Below are positions 9,452 through 18,776 of a stretch of 64,000 nucleotides of DNA, piece by piece (within the stretch, counting starts at the first letter, position 1; each line of letters starts with the position of its first letter). The DNA is from Massilia sp. PAMC28688 (GTDB lineage Bacteria; Pseudomonadota; Gammaproteobacteria; Burkholderiales; Burkholderiaceae_D). A program made the position numbers and the translations under genes. The stretch spans positions 4,030,001 through 4,094,000 of the forward strand of contig NZ_CP080378.1 of the NCBI RefSeq assembly GCF_019443445.1, in the 5' to 3' direction. Below the pieces are notes generated by a model. The model made no database searches and was not told the origin of the DNA. It saw only the letters and a list, made by a program, of their open reading frames with translations.

Positions 9452-9600
9452 AGGCTTGTGCAATCTGAACGCGGCCCGGCAACCGGCGCGCCCGTATCAG
9501 TACGAGTCCCGATTATGCAGGCAGGCAGGCCTTGGCAGTGTTGGACACCTCACTTATGGCCGATACTGCAGGCACGCCTGACATGGCCGGGGGCGCCGCA

Positions 9601-12378
9601 TCAGTGACTGGTGGCCCCTGCCGGCAGTGCAGCCGCGGCCAGGCGCAAGATATCGTCCACGGCCGAGAGCTGGGTAGGCTTGGTCAGATGGTGGTCAAAG
9701 CCGGCCTCGCGCGTGCGGGCGCGGTCTTCTTCCGATCCCCAGCCCGTCAGGGCAACCAGGCGCACGTCCGCCAGCGCCGGTACGCCGCGCATCTCGCGCG
9801 CCACTTCCAGGCCCGTCAGGCCGGGCATGCCGATGTCGAGGAAGGCGATGTCGGGGCGCTGGGCAATGGCCCGGGTGAGGGCGGCATGGCCGTCATGCAC
9901 CACCGTCACGCTGTGGCCGCGCAGCTCGAGCAAGGTGGCCAGGATGTCGGCCGCGTCGATATTGTCGTCGGCCACCAGGATCTCGAAGCAGTGCCCCGGG
10001 CCCTCGTCGGCGCAGCCCTGGGTCGGGGCCGGGGCCGCAGCGGCGCCGGCAGCGAGCGGCAGCGTGATCTCGAAGGCCGTGCCCAGGTCCTTGCCGGCGC
10101 TGCGGGCCTGCACCCGGCCACCGTGCAGCTCGGCCAGCTGGCGCACGATCGACAGGCCGATGCCCAGTCCGCCCTGGGCACGGCCCAGGTTGCGGCTGAC
10201 CTGGCTGAACATGTCAAATACCGACGGCAAGGCTTCTTCGGGGATGCCCACGCCATTGTCGGTGACGGTAATGCACACCGCGTCGCCATCGCGCCTGGCC
10301 GAGATGGCAATCTCGCCGCCTTCGGGCGTGTACTTGGCGGCATTGGTCAGGAGGTTGCCCGCCACCTGGGCAATGCGCACCGGGTCGGCATAAATCAGCA
10401 GGTCTTCTTCAGGCAGGCTGGCCTGCAGGCGGTGGCGGCTGCTGGTCATGAGCGGCATGCTTGCCTCGATGGCGGTGGTGAGCACATCCTGCAGGCGCAC
10501 CGTGTCCTTCTTCAATTCGATCTTGCCGCTGGTGATGCGCGCCACGTCCAGCAGGTCATCGATCAGGTGCACCATGTGGCTGACCTGGCGCCGCATCATG
10601 TCCGACACGCGCAGCACCGTGGCCGGATTTTCCGCACTGAGGCGGATCACTTCCAGGCCGCTGCGGATCGGCGCCAGCGGGTTGCGCAGCTCGTGCGCCA
10701 GCACCGCCAGGAATTCGCTCTTGCGCCGGCTCGCTTCCGACAGTTCGGCTGCCAGGCGGCGCAGGTCTTCGTCAGCCTTGCGACGCGCGGTGATGTCGGA
10801 AAACAGCAGGGCCACGATGCGGCTGCCCGGCTCACCCAGGCGCGTGGCATACACGTCGAACCAGCGACCCATGGCGCGCGCTTCCTCCACGAAGCGTATC
10901 GCCTCGCCGCTTTCGGCGACCCGGGCGTAGCGTTCCACCCAGCCGTGGTCAAGCTCGGGCACCAGTTCGTAAATCGTCTTGCCCACCGCATCCTGGCCCA
11001 GGCCCGTCTGCTTGGAAAACACGGGATTGACTTCGATGAAGCGGTAGTCGGCCGCCTGGTCGTTGGCATCGTACAGGATCTCGATCAGGCAGTAGCCTTC
11101 ATCCATGGACGCGATCAGCTGGCGATAGCGCTCATCCGACAAGCGCGCCGCTTCCTCGTAGCGCTTGCGTTCGGTAATGTCGATGCCATGGACCATGATG
11201 CCGCTGATCTCGCCATCGGTATTGCGCAGCGCCACGTAGACAAAATCGAGCAGGCGCTCGTCAAACCTGCCATCGCTTTGGCGCACCGATACCGGCACGC
11301 TGTTGCCGACGTAAGACTGGCCGGTGCGAAACACATTGTCGAGCAGCGCGATGAAGCCCTGAGAAGCCACTTCGGGCAGCACCTCGCGCACCGGGCGGCC
11401 GAGGATGGCCGCACTCTTGCCGATCAGCTGGTAATAGCGCTCGTTGGCCATCTCGAACACATGGTCCGGTCCCTGGAGCGTGCACATGAAGGCCGGAGCC
11501 TGGTGGAAAATGCTCTGCAGGCGCGAGCTGAGCACCTCGGACTCCTTGAGCAGGCGTTCGCGCTCGATTTCGCCCAGCATGCGCGCGGTGGCGTCGCTGA
11601 AAATCTTCACCAGCGACTGCGCGGCGCCGGCATCGTCGCGCACGGCAATGGTCACGCCGTCGGCGTAAAAGCGCTTGCCATCCTGGCGCTGGTGCCAGCG
11701 CCGGTCCGGGGCGCGGCCGGTGGCCAGGGCCATGGCCCGTTCCAGCGCCGGCTGGCCGGCGGCCCGGTCTTCTTCGCTAAACAGGAGCGCAATGTCCTGG
11801 CCGCAAATCTCGCCCGCTTCCCAGCCCGTGATGCGGGCCGCCGCGCCGCTCCAGTCCGTCACCAGGCCTTCGGGCGTCATTTCAATGAAGGCATACTCCT
11901 TGGCGTTTTCCAGGATCAGGCGGGTGCGCTCGTTGCTGGCCTTGATCTGGGCCGCATGCAGGGCTTGCTGCATTTCTTCGATCTGGCGGTTCTTGACGTG
12001 CAGCTCGACAAAGAAGCGCACCTTCGAAACCAGGATGATGGGATTGATGGGCTTGGACAGATAATCCACGGCCCCCACGGCGTACGCCTTTTCGATCGGG
12101 AATTCACGGGGATCGGACGCCGTCACGAAAATGATGGGCAGGCTGCGCGAGCGCCGCCGCTCGCGGATCAGTTCGGCCACTTCCATGCCATCCATGGTCG
12201 GCATCTGCAAGTCCATCAGCACCACGGCAAACTCGCTGTGGAGCAGGTGGCGCAGCGCTTCGCGCCCCGAGTTGGCGCGCACCACACGGCAGCCGAGCGG
12301 TGCCAGCATCACTTCCAGGGCAAGAAGATTGGCCGGTTCGTCATCGACGATCAATACCTGGGTTTGCTGCATGCGCAC
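9601..12378 (-). CDS. Hybrid sensor histidine kinase with receiver domains at both ends
   Basis: The 925-residue protein lacks membrane spans and is probably cytoplasmic. The domain order is: N-terminal receiver (phospho-acceptor D54 in VLMDLQMP), three PAS-like sensor domains (about 130-520), HisKA with the H-box near residue 562 (AVLAHELRNPLAPI), HATPase (NLLTNAAKYTPEGG, TDNGVGI, GGLGIGLSIV), and a C-terminal receiver (EILVADDN; acceptor Asp near 847 in AFLDIGMPG). An N-terminal receiver means it can be phosphorylated by an upstream kinase and can pass phosphate to its own C-terminal receiver or a partner. No response-regulator gene lies beside it, so it is an orphan. The signal is unknown. 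Confidence 0.92.
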   Translation of the reverse strand: MRMQQTQVLIVDDEPANLLALEVMLAPLGCRVVRANSGREALRHLLHSEFAVVLMDLQMPTMDGMEVAELIRERRRSRSLPIIFVTASDPREFPIEKAYAVGAVDYLSKPINPIILVSKVRFFVELHVKNRQIEEMQQALHAAQIKASNERTRLILENAKEYAFIEMTPEGLVTDWSGAAARITGWEAGEICGQDIALLFSEEDRAAGQPALERAMALATGRAPDRRWHQRQDGKRFYADGVTIAVRDDAGAAQSLVKIFSDATARMLGEIERERLLKESEVLSSRLQSIFHQAPAFMCTLQGPDHVFEMANERYYQLIGKSAAILGRPVREVLPEVASQGFIALLDNVFRTGQSYVGNSVPVSVRQSDGRFDERLLDFVYVALRNTDGEISGIMVHGIDITERKRYEEAARLSDERYRQLIASMDEGYCLIEILYDANDQAADYRFIEVNPVFSKQTGLGQDAVGKTIYELVPELDHGWVERYARVAESGEAIRFVEEARAMGRWFDVYATRLGEPGSRIVALLFSDITARRKADEDLRRLAAELSEASRRKSEFLAVLAHELRNPLAPIRSGLEVIRLSAENPATVLRVSDMMRRQVSHMVHLIDDLLDVARITSGKIELKKDTVRLQDVLTTAIEASMPLMTSSRHRLQASLPEEDLLIYADPVRIAQVAGNLLTNAAKYTPEGGEIAISARRDGDAVCITVTDNGVGIPEEALPSVFDMFSQVSRNLGRAQGGLGIGLSIVRQLAELHGGRVQARSAGKDLGTAFEITLPLAAGAAAAPAPTQGCADEGPGHCFEILVADDNIDAADILATLLELRGHSVTVVHDGHAALTRAIAQRPDIAFLDIGMPGLTGLEVAREMRGVPALADVRLVALTGWGSEEDRARTREAGFDHHLTKPTQLSAVDDILRLAAAALPAGATSH

Positions 12379-12515
12379 TTTCTAGGGCAGGTGCGGTGAA
12401 TACCTGGCTAATGGGGTTGGACGGGACGCCATTGTAGTCCGTCTGGCAATTATTGTCGCCGGGGATGGTTTCAAGAGGACGCCTGCTGCTGCAGCCGCTT
12501 GACACACCTGTCCTC

Positions 12516-13451
12516 CTACCCGGGGCGCAGCAGCGACGAGTGGCCGCCCAGGGCCAGCGGCAAGGCCCGCGCCCAGCGGTTGGACGAGAGCGAAAAGGTG
12601 AGCGAGCGCACCTGGTGGTACCAGCCCGCCGGCACATACAGCATGTCGCCGGGATGGACGATCACTTCGACCAGCGCGGCGTGGCGGGCCAGCGGAAAGC
12701 GCGCGTAGTCGGGCGCTTCCGGGTCGAAGGGCGAACCGAACAGGATGGCATTGGCCTGGCGCGGGTACAGGAACTGATCGTGGTGGGGTGGCGCCAGGAA
12801 GATGCGCTTGCTGCCCCACACCTGCGCGAAGATATTGTCGTCGTAATCGCAGTGCAGGGGCGTGACGGTGCCGGCGGGGCCCACCCAGAAACGGGGCGGG
12901 CCCATCTTGTCGAACCACGATGGCCAGTGGCACAGGGCATTTAACTGGCGCAGTTCCAGGTTGCCCAGGTAAGGAGGCAGGGCCTGGCTGCCGGCGTCAA
13001 GCAGGTCCAGGTAGGCCGCCATCGTCATGTCCTGCATGGCGCGGTCGGGCGCGAAGGCGGTATGGATGTAGTCGCCCACGCGGGCGCGTACCGGCAGGTG
13101 CCCAAAGCGCTCGCGCAGGCTGGCCGGCCCCAGCGCCGACAGCGGCCAGCGCTGCACCAGTCCCGTGACCAAAAACGGCAGGCCGCGCGCGGCGCGGGCC
13201 CGGAACGCATCCCCGTCCGGCGCCTTGACGCGCTCGAGCTCGCTGATGGGGGGCAAGTCGCGCGCCGCATGCCGGATCGCCTGGCGCATGGCCTCGATCG
13301 AGCTCACGCCCCGCACCTGCGCATCCCTGTCCTCGCGCGCAGCCTTGCGCGCCGCGTCCTGCTCCGGCGTGGCCGCCGGCTCCGGGCGCGGGGGCAGCCG
13401 CGGGGCTGCGGGGGCCGGGCCGTGGGGCCTGTCGGTGTTGTCAATGCCCAT
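12516..13451 (-). CDS. Cupin-like (JmjC-type) domain protein
   Basis: The 311-residue protein has a Pro-rich N terminus (about 1-30) and then a cupin_8/JmjC fold. The HCDYDDNIFAQ segment supplies an H-x-D pair (about H196/D198), and MLYVPAGWYHQV supplies the distal His (about 276), as in Fe(II)/2-oxoglutarate hydroxylases. KRIFLAPP and SNRWARALPL are typical of the bacterial cupin-like group. Such proteins hydroxylate protein side chains or other acceptors; the target here is not evident. It lies 137 bases upstream of the hybrid kinase gene in the same direction. Confidence 0.8.
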   Translation of the reverse strand: MGIDNTDRPHGPAPAAPRLPPRPEPAATPEQDAARKAAREDRDAQVRGVSSIEAMRQAIRHAARDLPPISELERVKAPDGDAFRARAARGLPFLVTGLVQRWPLSALGPASLRERFGHLPVRARVGDYIHTAFAPDRAMQDMTMAAYLDLLDAGSQALPPYLGNLELRQLNALCHWPSWFDKMGPPRFWVGPAGTVTPLHCDYDDNIFAQVWGSKRIFLAPPHHDQFLYPRQANAILFGSPFDPEAPDYARFPLARHAALVEVIVHPGDMLYVPAGWYHQVRSLTFSLSSNRWARALPLALGGHSSLLRPG

Positions 13452-13785
13452 CCAATTGCTCCTTCCGTTTGCTTCGGCATGCTGGTTTTACGGCGTGACA
13501 GCATAGCGCATGGCCGCGCGCCGGGCCAGATGCGGCCTGATCACGCACGTCAACCCGTCATGATCCATGGTGAACCTGGACTGTGGCATCGACAAATGCT
13601 CCTTTTATTGCAGAGCACGTTAAAAAAATTCTCCTGGAAATGTTGCAGACCGTTGTATTTCGAGAATTGTCTCTTATAAAATTTATATTGAACGGCTGAG
13701 AAGCGTAGTATCGAATTTGCATAAAAATGCAAAGGCCTGGTTCAGGCTTCTCTAAACCAAAAGCAGCATATCCAAGGGATGATCC
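13452..13785. other. Divergent intergenic region before the PEP-CTERM gene
   Basis: The region is markedly AT-rich between 13600 and 13780, unlike its GC-rich surroundings, and must hold the promoter of the plus-strand PEP-CTERM gene. AAGGGAT before ATG 13786 is the ribosome site. The short repeat TTTGCATAAAAATGCAAA (13717-13734) is palindromic and could bind a regulator. No gene is apparent; a 60-codon minus-strand frame ending at 13550 looks like noise. Confidence 0.45.
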
Positions 13786-14433
13786 ATGAAAAAATTACTA
13801 AAGAGTTCGCTTTGTTGTATTGCTTTGGTGGCATCAACTGTGCACGCAGGTGAAGTCGGTACGGCAACAAGGGAGGATGTGACACTGGCCACCGAGGCTG
13901 CCGACTTCTTCCAGTATGCAGACGGCGTCAATCCACAGGGAAATGCAGGGTCAACAGGCTTTGACGGCGCCTTTGACGCCTACGGGGACGGTGCATGGCA
14001 AAAGATGGCCAAGGTAACGCAGGCCGGCGACGCCTATCCCCTGACCTATGAGGCGTCCGACTTCCTGGGCAAGTTCAGCTTTACGTTCACCCTTGTCGAT
14101 GGCAAGAACGGCACCTGGTCGATCACCAACACGGACCTGCTCAATGATTTGACGCTGGACCTGGTATTTGCCATGCACGTGGGCGGCGGCAGCGGCGCCT
14201 GGCTGTTTGACGACCAGTTCATCGCGTCCGGCCAGACGCTGCAAGGCACCTGGGTGCAGAACATGGTCAATGGACGTCAGCAACGTGTCACTGATTTTTC
14301 CAACCTGACCTTCTTCGGACGCGACCTGGTGCCCAGCATTCCCATTGTCGACGTTCCCGAGCCGGCAACCTTTGCCACGCTGGCCCTGGGTTTTGGCCTG
14401 ATGGGTCTGGCACGCCGGCGCAGGCAGACGTAA
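13786..14433 (+). CDS. PEP-CTERM sorting domain protein
   Basis: The 215-residue protein has an N-terminal signal peptide (MKKLLKSSLCCIALVASTVHA) and a C-terminal PEP-CTERM signal: VPEPATFATL, a hydrophobic helix and the basic tail ARRRRQT. Such proteins are exported and processed by exosortase in Gram-negative bacteria that make exopolysaccharide. The middle part (about 22-185) resembles secreted beta-rich proteins of this class; its function is not known. It is a single-gene unit closed by the terminator at 14457. Confidence 0.85.
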   Translation: MKKLLKSSLCCIALVASTVHAGEVGTATREDVTLATEAADFFQYADGVNPQGNAGSTGFDGAFDAYGDGAWQKMAKVTQAGDAYPLTYEASDFLGKFSFTFTLVDGKNGTWSITNTDLLNDLTLDLVFAMHVGGGSGAWLFDDQFIASGQTLQGTWVQNMVNGRQQRVTDFSNLTFFGRDLVPSIPIVDVPEPATFATLALGFGLMGLARRRRQT

Positions 14434-14456
14434 GCTTTTTCCGGGCTTCCCGCACG

Positions 14457-14485
14457 GCCGGCTCCACAACAGCCGGCTTTTTTTT
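14457..14485 (+). terminator. Rho-independent terminator after the PEP-CTERM gene
   Basis: GCCGGCT (14457-14463) pairs with AGCCGGC (14471-14477) around a 7-base loop, followed by eight T. It lies 24 bases after the stop codon and ends plus-strand transcription before the convergent diguanylate cyclase gene. Confidence 0.9.
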
Positions 14486-14496
14486 GCCTGATGACG

Positions 14497-15642
14497 CTAC
14501 AGGGCAACCGTGCGGTTGCGGCCTGCTGCCTTGGCAGCGTACAGGGCGCGGTCGGCGCGCTCGATCATGTCGTCAACCTGCTCGCCGCTGCGGTAGCGCG
14601 TCATGCCGGCGGAAAAGGCCACGCGCAGCTGCGGCGCCTGCGCGCTGGCCTCGGTCTCGACCAGGGCAGCCCTGAGGCGCTCGATGCCGATGTTGGGGTC
14701 GCCCGGCGGTGACGCCGGCAACAGCATCAGGAACTCTTCGCCACCCCAGCGCGCCACCATGTCGGTGCTGCGCAGCTGGGCGCGGGCCTGGCCGGCAAAG
14801 CATACCAGCGCCTCGTCGCCCACCCGGTGGCCGTAGGTATCGTTGACCTTCTTGAAGTGATCGATATCGGCCAGCGCCACGAAAAAACCCGGCCCGCCCC
14901 GGGCCTGGCGCGCGATATGTTCGTCGAGCAGGCCAAGCATGCGGCGCCGGTTGGGAAGGCCAGTCAATTCGTCGTGGGTGGCCACTTTCTGGATATGTTC
15001 CAGGGCCGATTCGAGCGCCACTTTCTGGCTGCGCAGGCGGTCGCGCATGCGCGAGAGCTGGACCGAGAGCGTGGAAATGACGGGCAGCACGGTGGCCATC
15101 ATGGCAAAGTAAATCAGTTCCAGCCGGGCAGGGTAGAACGCAGGATCGGCATGCGCGCACCAGGCCATGACGGCGCCCATCATGGCACTGGTATAAAACA
15201 TGAGCAGCCGGACATTGCGCGGACCCATGTCGAACATCCCGAAAAACATCACCATGGCCAGGAAGATGAGATTGGCGGCATGGGCCGGACCGCTGACGGC
15301 GTAGGCAATGCCAATCAGGCTCTGGGCCACGAGCGCTTGCGGCAGGGCCAGCGAGGGCTCGGCAAAACGCAGGTTCAGGCCACTGCGAACCATGGCATAG
15401 AAGCTTAGCGCCGTGAGCGCGCACAGCAGACCGAGCACCTTGACCGCGCCGGCCTCAAAAACCTCGAACACCACGCCGTAGCCCAGCAGGGCCAGGCAGA
15501 CGGTGTACATGGCCGCCGTCATCAGTACCATCGTCACGCGGCGGCGCTGGCGAAAGTCGTCGGTAAGGACCAGCGTGGCAATGCGGCCAAGCGCGGCAGG
15601 CCACCGGCGTTGGGTGCTGGTCGTCGCTGGAGGGGTGGTCAT
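14497..15642 (-). CDS. Membrane diguanylate cyclase (GGDEF)
   Basis: The 381-residue protein has five or six membrane helices in residues about 35-205 and a C-terminal GGDEF domain (about 225-378). The active-site motif is RWGGEEF, a functional variant. RSTD five residues upstream matches the RxxD inhibitory site, so product inhibition by cyclic di-GMP is expected. LTGLPNRRRM and DIDHFKKVNDTYGH are the usual GGDEF substrate motifs. It makes cyclic di-GMP from two GTP at the inner membrane. The N-terminal sensor matches no family I can name. An HD-GYP protein, which may degrade the same messenger, is encoded 1.7 kb away. Confidence 0.92.
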   Translation of the reverse strand: MTTPPATTSTQRRWPAALGRIATLVLTDDFRQRRRVTMVLMTAAMYTVCLALLGYGVVFEVFEAGAVKVLGLLCALTALSFYAMVRSGLNLRFAEPSLALPQALVAQSLIGIAYAVSGPAHAANLIFLAMVMFFGMFDMGPRNVRLLMFYTSAMMGAVMAWCAHADPAFYPARLELIYFAMMATVLPVISTLSVQLSRMRDRLRSQKVALESALEHIQKVATHDELTGLPNRRRMLGLLDEHIARQARGGPGFFVALADIDHFKKVNDTYGHRVGDEALVCFAGQARAQLRSTDMVARWGGEEFLMLLPASPPGDPNIGIERLRAALVETEASAQAPQLRVAFSAGMTRYRSGEQVDDMIERADRALYAAKAAGRNRTVAL

Positions 15643-15886
15643 GAGGGGGAAATGTCAGGGCATGAAAGCGTTTGCCCATTATGCGGCAAAGAAACGTGCC
15701 GGCCCAGTCTTTCGCCCCTGCCGACGGGGCGTTGTGGCGCCGCGGCGTAAAAGTTACCGGCGCGCACACACGGGGGATTCTTTCTGGTATATTCTATTTC
15801 TACAAGGCAAAATTCCAGGCACTGTGCCGGCGTGCCTGCCGACGGCCAACACCCGGGCGCGCGGCCCGGGCTGTTGTGCTGAACGA

Positions 15887-17251
15887 TCAGCGGCGCTGCA
15901 GCCGCCATTGCTGGTTGGCGGCGTTATTGACGGGATACTGGATGACCTGGGCGCCGTCGGCCTGGTTGGACGCCTTGACGTCCAGCACCATGCCGCTTAA
16001 CTGGTTGGCCACCGTGTAATAGCCGGCGGCCGGGCTCGCAAAGCGCCACTTCTGGCCCGCGCCTGCCCAGTAATCCCATTGGGCGATGTCGGTGCCGGCC
16101 CGGGTGGAATTGCCATAATTGTCCAGGCTGCGCCGGCTGTTGGCATTGATCACGCTGTAGTAGCCATCGCCGTGTCCCATCACATACCAGGACTGGTGCT
16201 TGCCGCCGTTATCGGTGAACTGCTGCGCCAGCGCGCCGTTGGATGTGGAGGCGCCGGCAATCGTGAGCGCCTTGCCATTTAAGCGCGACTTGAAGGCATA
16301 CAGGCCGTCGCTGATGCCGCCGCAGCCGGCAAAGCTGCTGAAGTTGCGGTTGAGTACCGGCCAGTCGCCGCTGTAGCTCATCTTGTGGAATTGCAGCTTG
16401 GCATTGCCGTTGTCGTTCAGGTCATAGTAGTGGGTGGAGACGAAATTGCAGCCATCCTGCTTGAGGACGCCCACATGGCCGGGGCCCTTGAAGCGCCCGT
16501 CCACGTTGGCCATGACGGTGCGTGTACCGGAGTAGGGCCCGGTGACGCTGGTGGCGCGCTGCACTTCGACCGAGTAGGTGCTGTTGACGCCATCGCAGCA
16601 TTTGCCGCGGTTGACGAACAGGTAGTAGTAGCCGCCGTTGCGCACGATATAGGGCGCTTCGATGTCGGTGTGGCCACCGGCCCAGATCTTGGTCACCGGA
16701 CTGGCAAGCTTGCCCGTGGCCTGGTTGATTTCGGCCACGCCAATCCCGCCGAACCACGAGCCATAGCTCATGTAGACCTTGCCGTCGTGGTCGCGAAACA
16801 GGGCCGCGTCGATGGCATTGATTTCGGAGCGCCCGCCAAACGACTCCACCACGATGCCCAGGTCTTGCCAGTTGGGGTTTTTCAGCGACGCCGAGCGCGC
16901 CACGCCGATGGCCGACGTGGAGGTGCCGAAGGTGGAAACGGAGTAGTACATGTAGTAGTAGCCGTTCATGTGGATCAGGTCCGGTGCCCAAAACGATCCC
17001 TTGAAGTCGGGGATCTTGGTCTTGATCCACGCCGGCCAGCTGCCAAACACCGGCGCCGGGCCACCGGTCCAGGTGACCAGGTCTTTCGAGGTCGAATACC
17101 AGATGCCGGTGCCGGTCGTGAAGTTGAAGTAGGTGTCGCCATCCTTGGTGATGGTGCCCGGATCATGCGCGTTCTGCAGTCCGGCAAGGTTGACGGCCGA
17201 TGCCGGAAGCGCGGACAGCGCAAGGCAGCTTGCGAATACAAGGTTTTTCAT
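15887..17251 (-). CDS. Secreted GH43 endo-1,5-alpha-L-arabinanase with ricin-type lectin domain
   Basis: The 454-residue protein has a signal peptide (residues 1-19) and a GH43 five-blade propeller with the three acidic residues in place: D30 in NAHDPGT (base), D148 in INAIDAALF (pKa modulator) and E198 in TDIEAPY (acid). GSFWAPD and GKCCDGVNSTY are typical of endo-arabinanases of subfamily 5. Residues about 318-454 form a ricin-like beta-trefoil (repeated Q-x-W: HQSWYV, GQKWRF, NQQWRL), a likely carbohydrate-binding module. It would cut arabinan outside the cell. Its promoter carries the shared operator (17319-17361), tying it to the arabinose region although it stands alone, 1.5 kb from the HD-GYP-side end of that region. 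Confidence 0.92.
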   Translation of the reverse strand: MKNLVFASCLALSALPASAVNLAGLQNAHDPGTITKDGDTYFNFTTGTGIWYSTSKDLVTWTGGPAPVFGSWPAWIKTKIPDFKGSFWAPDLIHMNGYYYMYYSVSTFGTSTSAIGVARSASLKNPNWQDLGIVVESFGGRSEINAIDAALFRDHDGKVYMSYGSWFGGIGVAEINQATGKLASPVTKIWAGGHTDIEAPYIVRNGGYYYLFVNRGKCCDGVNSTYSVEVQRATSVTGPYSGTRTVMANVDGRFKGPGHVGVLKQDGCNFVSTHYYDLNDNGNAKLQFHKMSYSGDWPVLNRNFSSFAGCGGISDGLYAFKSRLNGKALTIAGASTSNGALAQQFTDNGGKHQSWYVMGHGDGYYSVINANSRRSLDNYGNSTRAGTDIAQWDYWAGAGQKWRFASPAAGYYTVANQLSGMVLDVKASNQADGAQVIQYPVNNAANQQWRLQRR

Positions 17252-17294
17252 AAGTCTCCTGACGATGGTTTTTTTTATGGGTGCAGCAGGAGAG

Positions 17295-17361
17295 AGCTTA
17301 GGAGCTTGTCAAGACTTTCACCAATGAATTTTTTTAAGGCTGCGATACCCGTTTTGGTATC
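17295..17361 (-). promoter_or_regulatory. Shared LysR-type operator/promoter, copy a (arabinanase gene)
   Basis: Read on the minus strand: GATACC-N6-GGTATC (17361 to 17344), 19 nt, a -35-like TTGGTG, 18 nt and a -10 TAAGCT (17300-17295). The palindrome extends to 10 bp per arm (17340-17365) with no mismatch. The spacing is identical to the four other copies. The -10 lies 43 nt before the arabinanase ATG at 17251. Confidence 0.75.
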
Positions 17362-17375
17362 GCAGGCAAACGAGT

Positions 17376-18602
17376 TCAGGGTGCCAGTTTGCCCGCCCAC
17401 AGTTTTTCAATCAGCGCCGTGGGCCAGCCCTGGCGCTCTTCCGGGCCGCTGACGCAATCGTCCTCGGCATCGGCAAGATTGAGCAGCTCGGGCGGCAGGG
17501 CACGGGCCGAGGCTGTGCAATAAAACGTGCGTACAACGGGACGTGTGTAGCTGTGCTTGTTTTGTTCCACCACCACGGCCAGGCGCGCCGATTTGAGCCG
17601 CACCAGCGAGCCGGTCGGATAGATTCCTACCACTTCGATGAACGAAGCGAGCACCTTGGGGTCAAAATGGCCTTTCCAGGAAATCATTTTGGCCAGCGCA
17701 TCGGCCGGATCCCAGCCGCGCTTGTAGGGCCGGTCGGAAGTGACGGCATCGTAGACGTCACACACGGCGCTCATGCGCGCCAGGAGGGCGATCTCCTGGC
17801 CTGACTGGCCAGCCGGATAGCCGTTTCCATCCATCCGTTCGTGGTGGTGCAGGCACGCCTGACGCACCTGCTCGCTCACGCCCCCGTGCAGCAAGGCGGC
17901 ATAGGCATGCTCGGGATGGCGCTTGACGGTGGCAAACTCCTCATCGTCGAGCGCGCCCGGCTTGTTCAGGATATCAAGGGGAATCTTGGCCTTGCCGATA
18001 TCATGCAACAGGCCGCTCAGGCCCGCTTCGCGCACATCGGCCTCGGTCAACTTCATGGCCTTGGCCAGCGCCACCATGAGGGCGCACACGGCCACTGAAT
18101 GCATGTAGGTATAGTCGTCATCGCTCTTCAGGCGCGCCAGGCTGATCAGGGCGCCTGGATGGCGCTCGACCGAGCCGACGATATCGTCCACCAGGCCGGC
18201 GCACACGTCCAGATCCACCACCTTGCCCAATCTTGCCTGGGAAAACATGGCAACGATGGCGTGGCGCGCGGTGCCGCACAACTTGGCGGCATTGCGCAGC
18301 TCATCGTCCATGCTGAGCGGCGCATGCAGGCTTTGGCGGGTTTTCTGACGATTGGTGACCAGGTGGGGCGTGCCGCGCACGGCCGGCAGCACCGGCGCCG
18401 GACCAGCCACATCGCGGCCAAGACTGACATCGATCCAGCATTCCTTGACCCCGCTCGCGCGCGCCGCGGCGAGGTCGGCCGGATTGTCGAGCAAAAAACG
18501 CGAGGTCCAGAACGGATTGGACAGCCAGGCGCCCTCGAAGCGCACCAGGAACATGCCTAGCTGAAGCTGCTTGACCCGAATTTTTTTGACGCGCTCTGCC
18601 AC
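17376..18602 (-). CDS. HD-GYP domain cyclic di-GMP phosphodiesterase-like protein
   Basis: The frame is open from 18749, but the first 49 codons are Cys-rich and unlike the family. I place the start at GTG 18602 (VAERVKKIRVKQLQLGMFL), which begins the DUF3391 N-terminal domain and gives 408 residues. The HD-GYP domain carries LLHDIGKAKIP (metal-binding HD) and HHERMDGNGYP (GYP motif), then DVYDAVTSDRPYKRGW. Such proteins hydrolyse cyclic di-GMP to GMP in the cytoplasm. It sits between the tal gene and the arabinanase gene in the same direction but has its own leader. No obvious link to arabinose is visible. Confidence 0.88.
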   Translation of the reverse strand: MAERVKKIRVKQLQLGMFLVRFEGAWLSNPFWTSRFLLDNPADLAAARASGVKECWIDVSLGRDVAGPAPVLPAVRGTPHLVTNRQKTRQSLHAPLSMDDELRNAAKLCGTARHAIVAMFSQARLGKVVDLDVCAGLVDDIVGSVERHPGALISLARLKSDDDYTYMHSVAVCALMVALAKAMKLTEADVREAGLSGLLHDIGKAKIPLDILNKPGALDDEEFATVKRHPEHAYAALLHGGVSEQVRQACLHHHERMDGNGYPAGQSGQEIALLARMSAVCDVYDAVTSDRPYKRGWDPADALAKMISWKGHFDPKVLASFIEVVGIYPTGSLVRLKSARLAVVVEQNKHSYTRPVVRTFYCTASARALPPELLNLADAEDDCVSGPEERQGWPTALIEKLWAGKLAP

Positions 18603-18776
18603 GGTGTAATGCCCACAATGTCGGGCCCTTGTTTCACGGCGCAACGTGCGCCATGAATCGGACCTTGGCGACAGCTTGACGGTTGCTGAGGTGCAAGTCA
18701 AGTCCGCAAAGCAACATTTCGTGTTATAAGTGAAACAAAACAACAGCAATGCGCACCCCGCACCCCGCGATGCACT

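Noticed and set aside
9532..12399. 955-codon plus-strand frame
   Set aside because: It is the antisense shadow of the hybrid histidine kinase; its product is His/Gln/Gly-rich with no domain.
17340..17365. Terminator of the HD-GYP gene
   Set aside because: The 10-bp inverted repeat has no T run on the minus strand, and it aligns base for base in spacing with four other operator copies.
18603..18749. Longer HD-GYP protein starting at 18749
   Set aside because: The 49 extra residues are Cys-rich, unlike the DUF3391 start, and cover the likely promoter.
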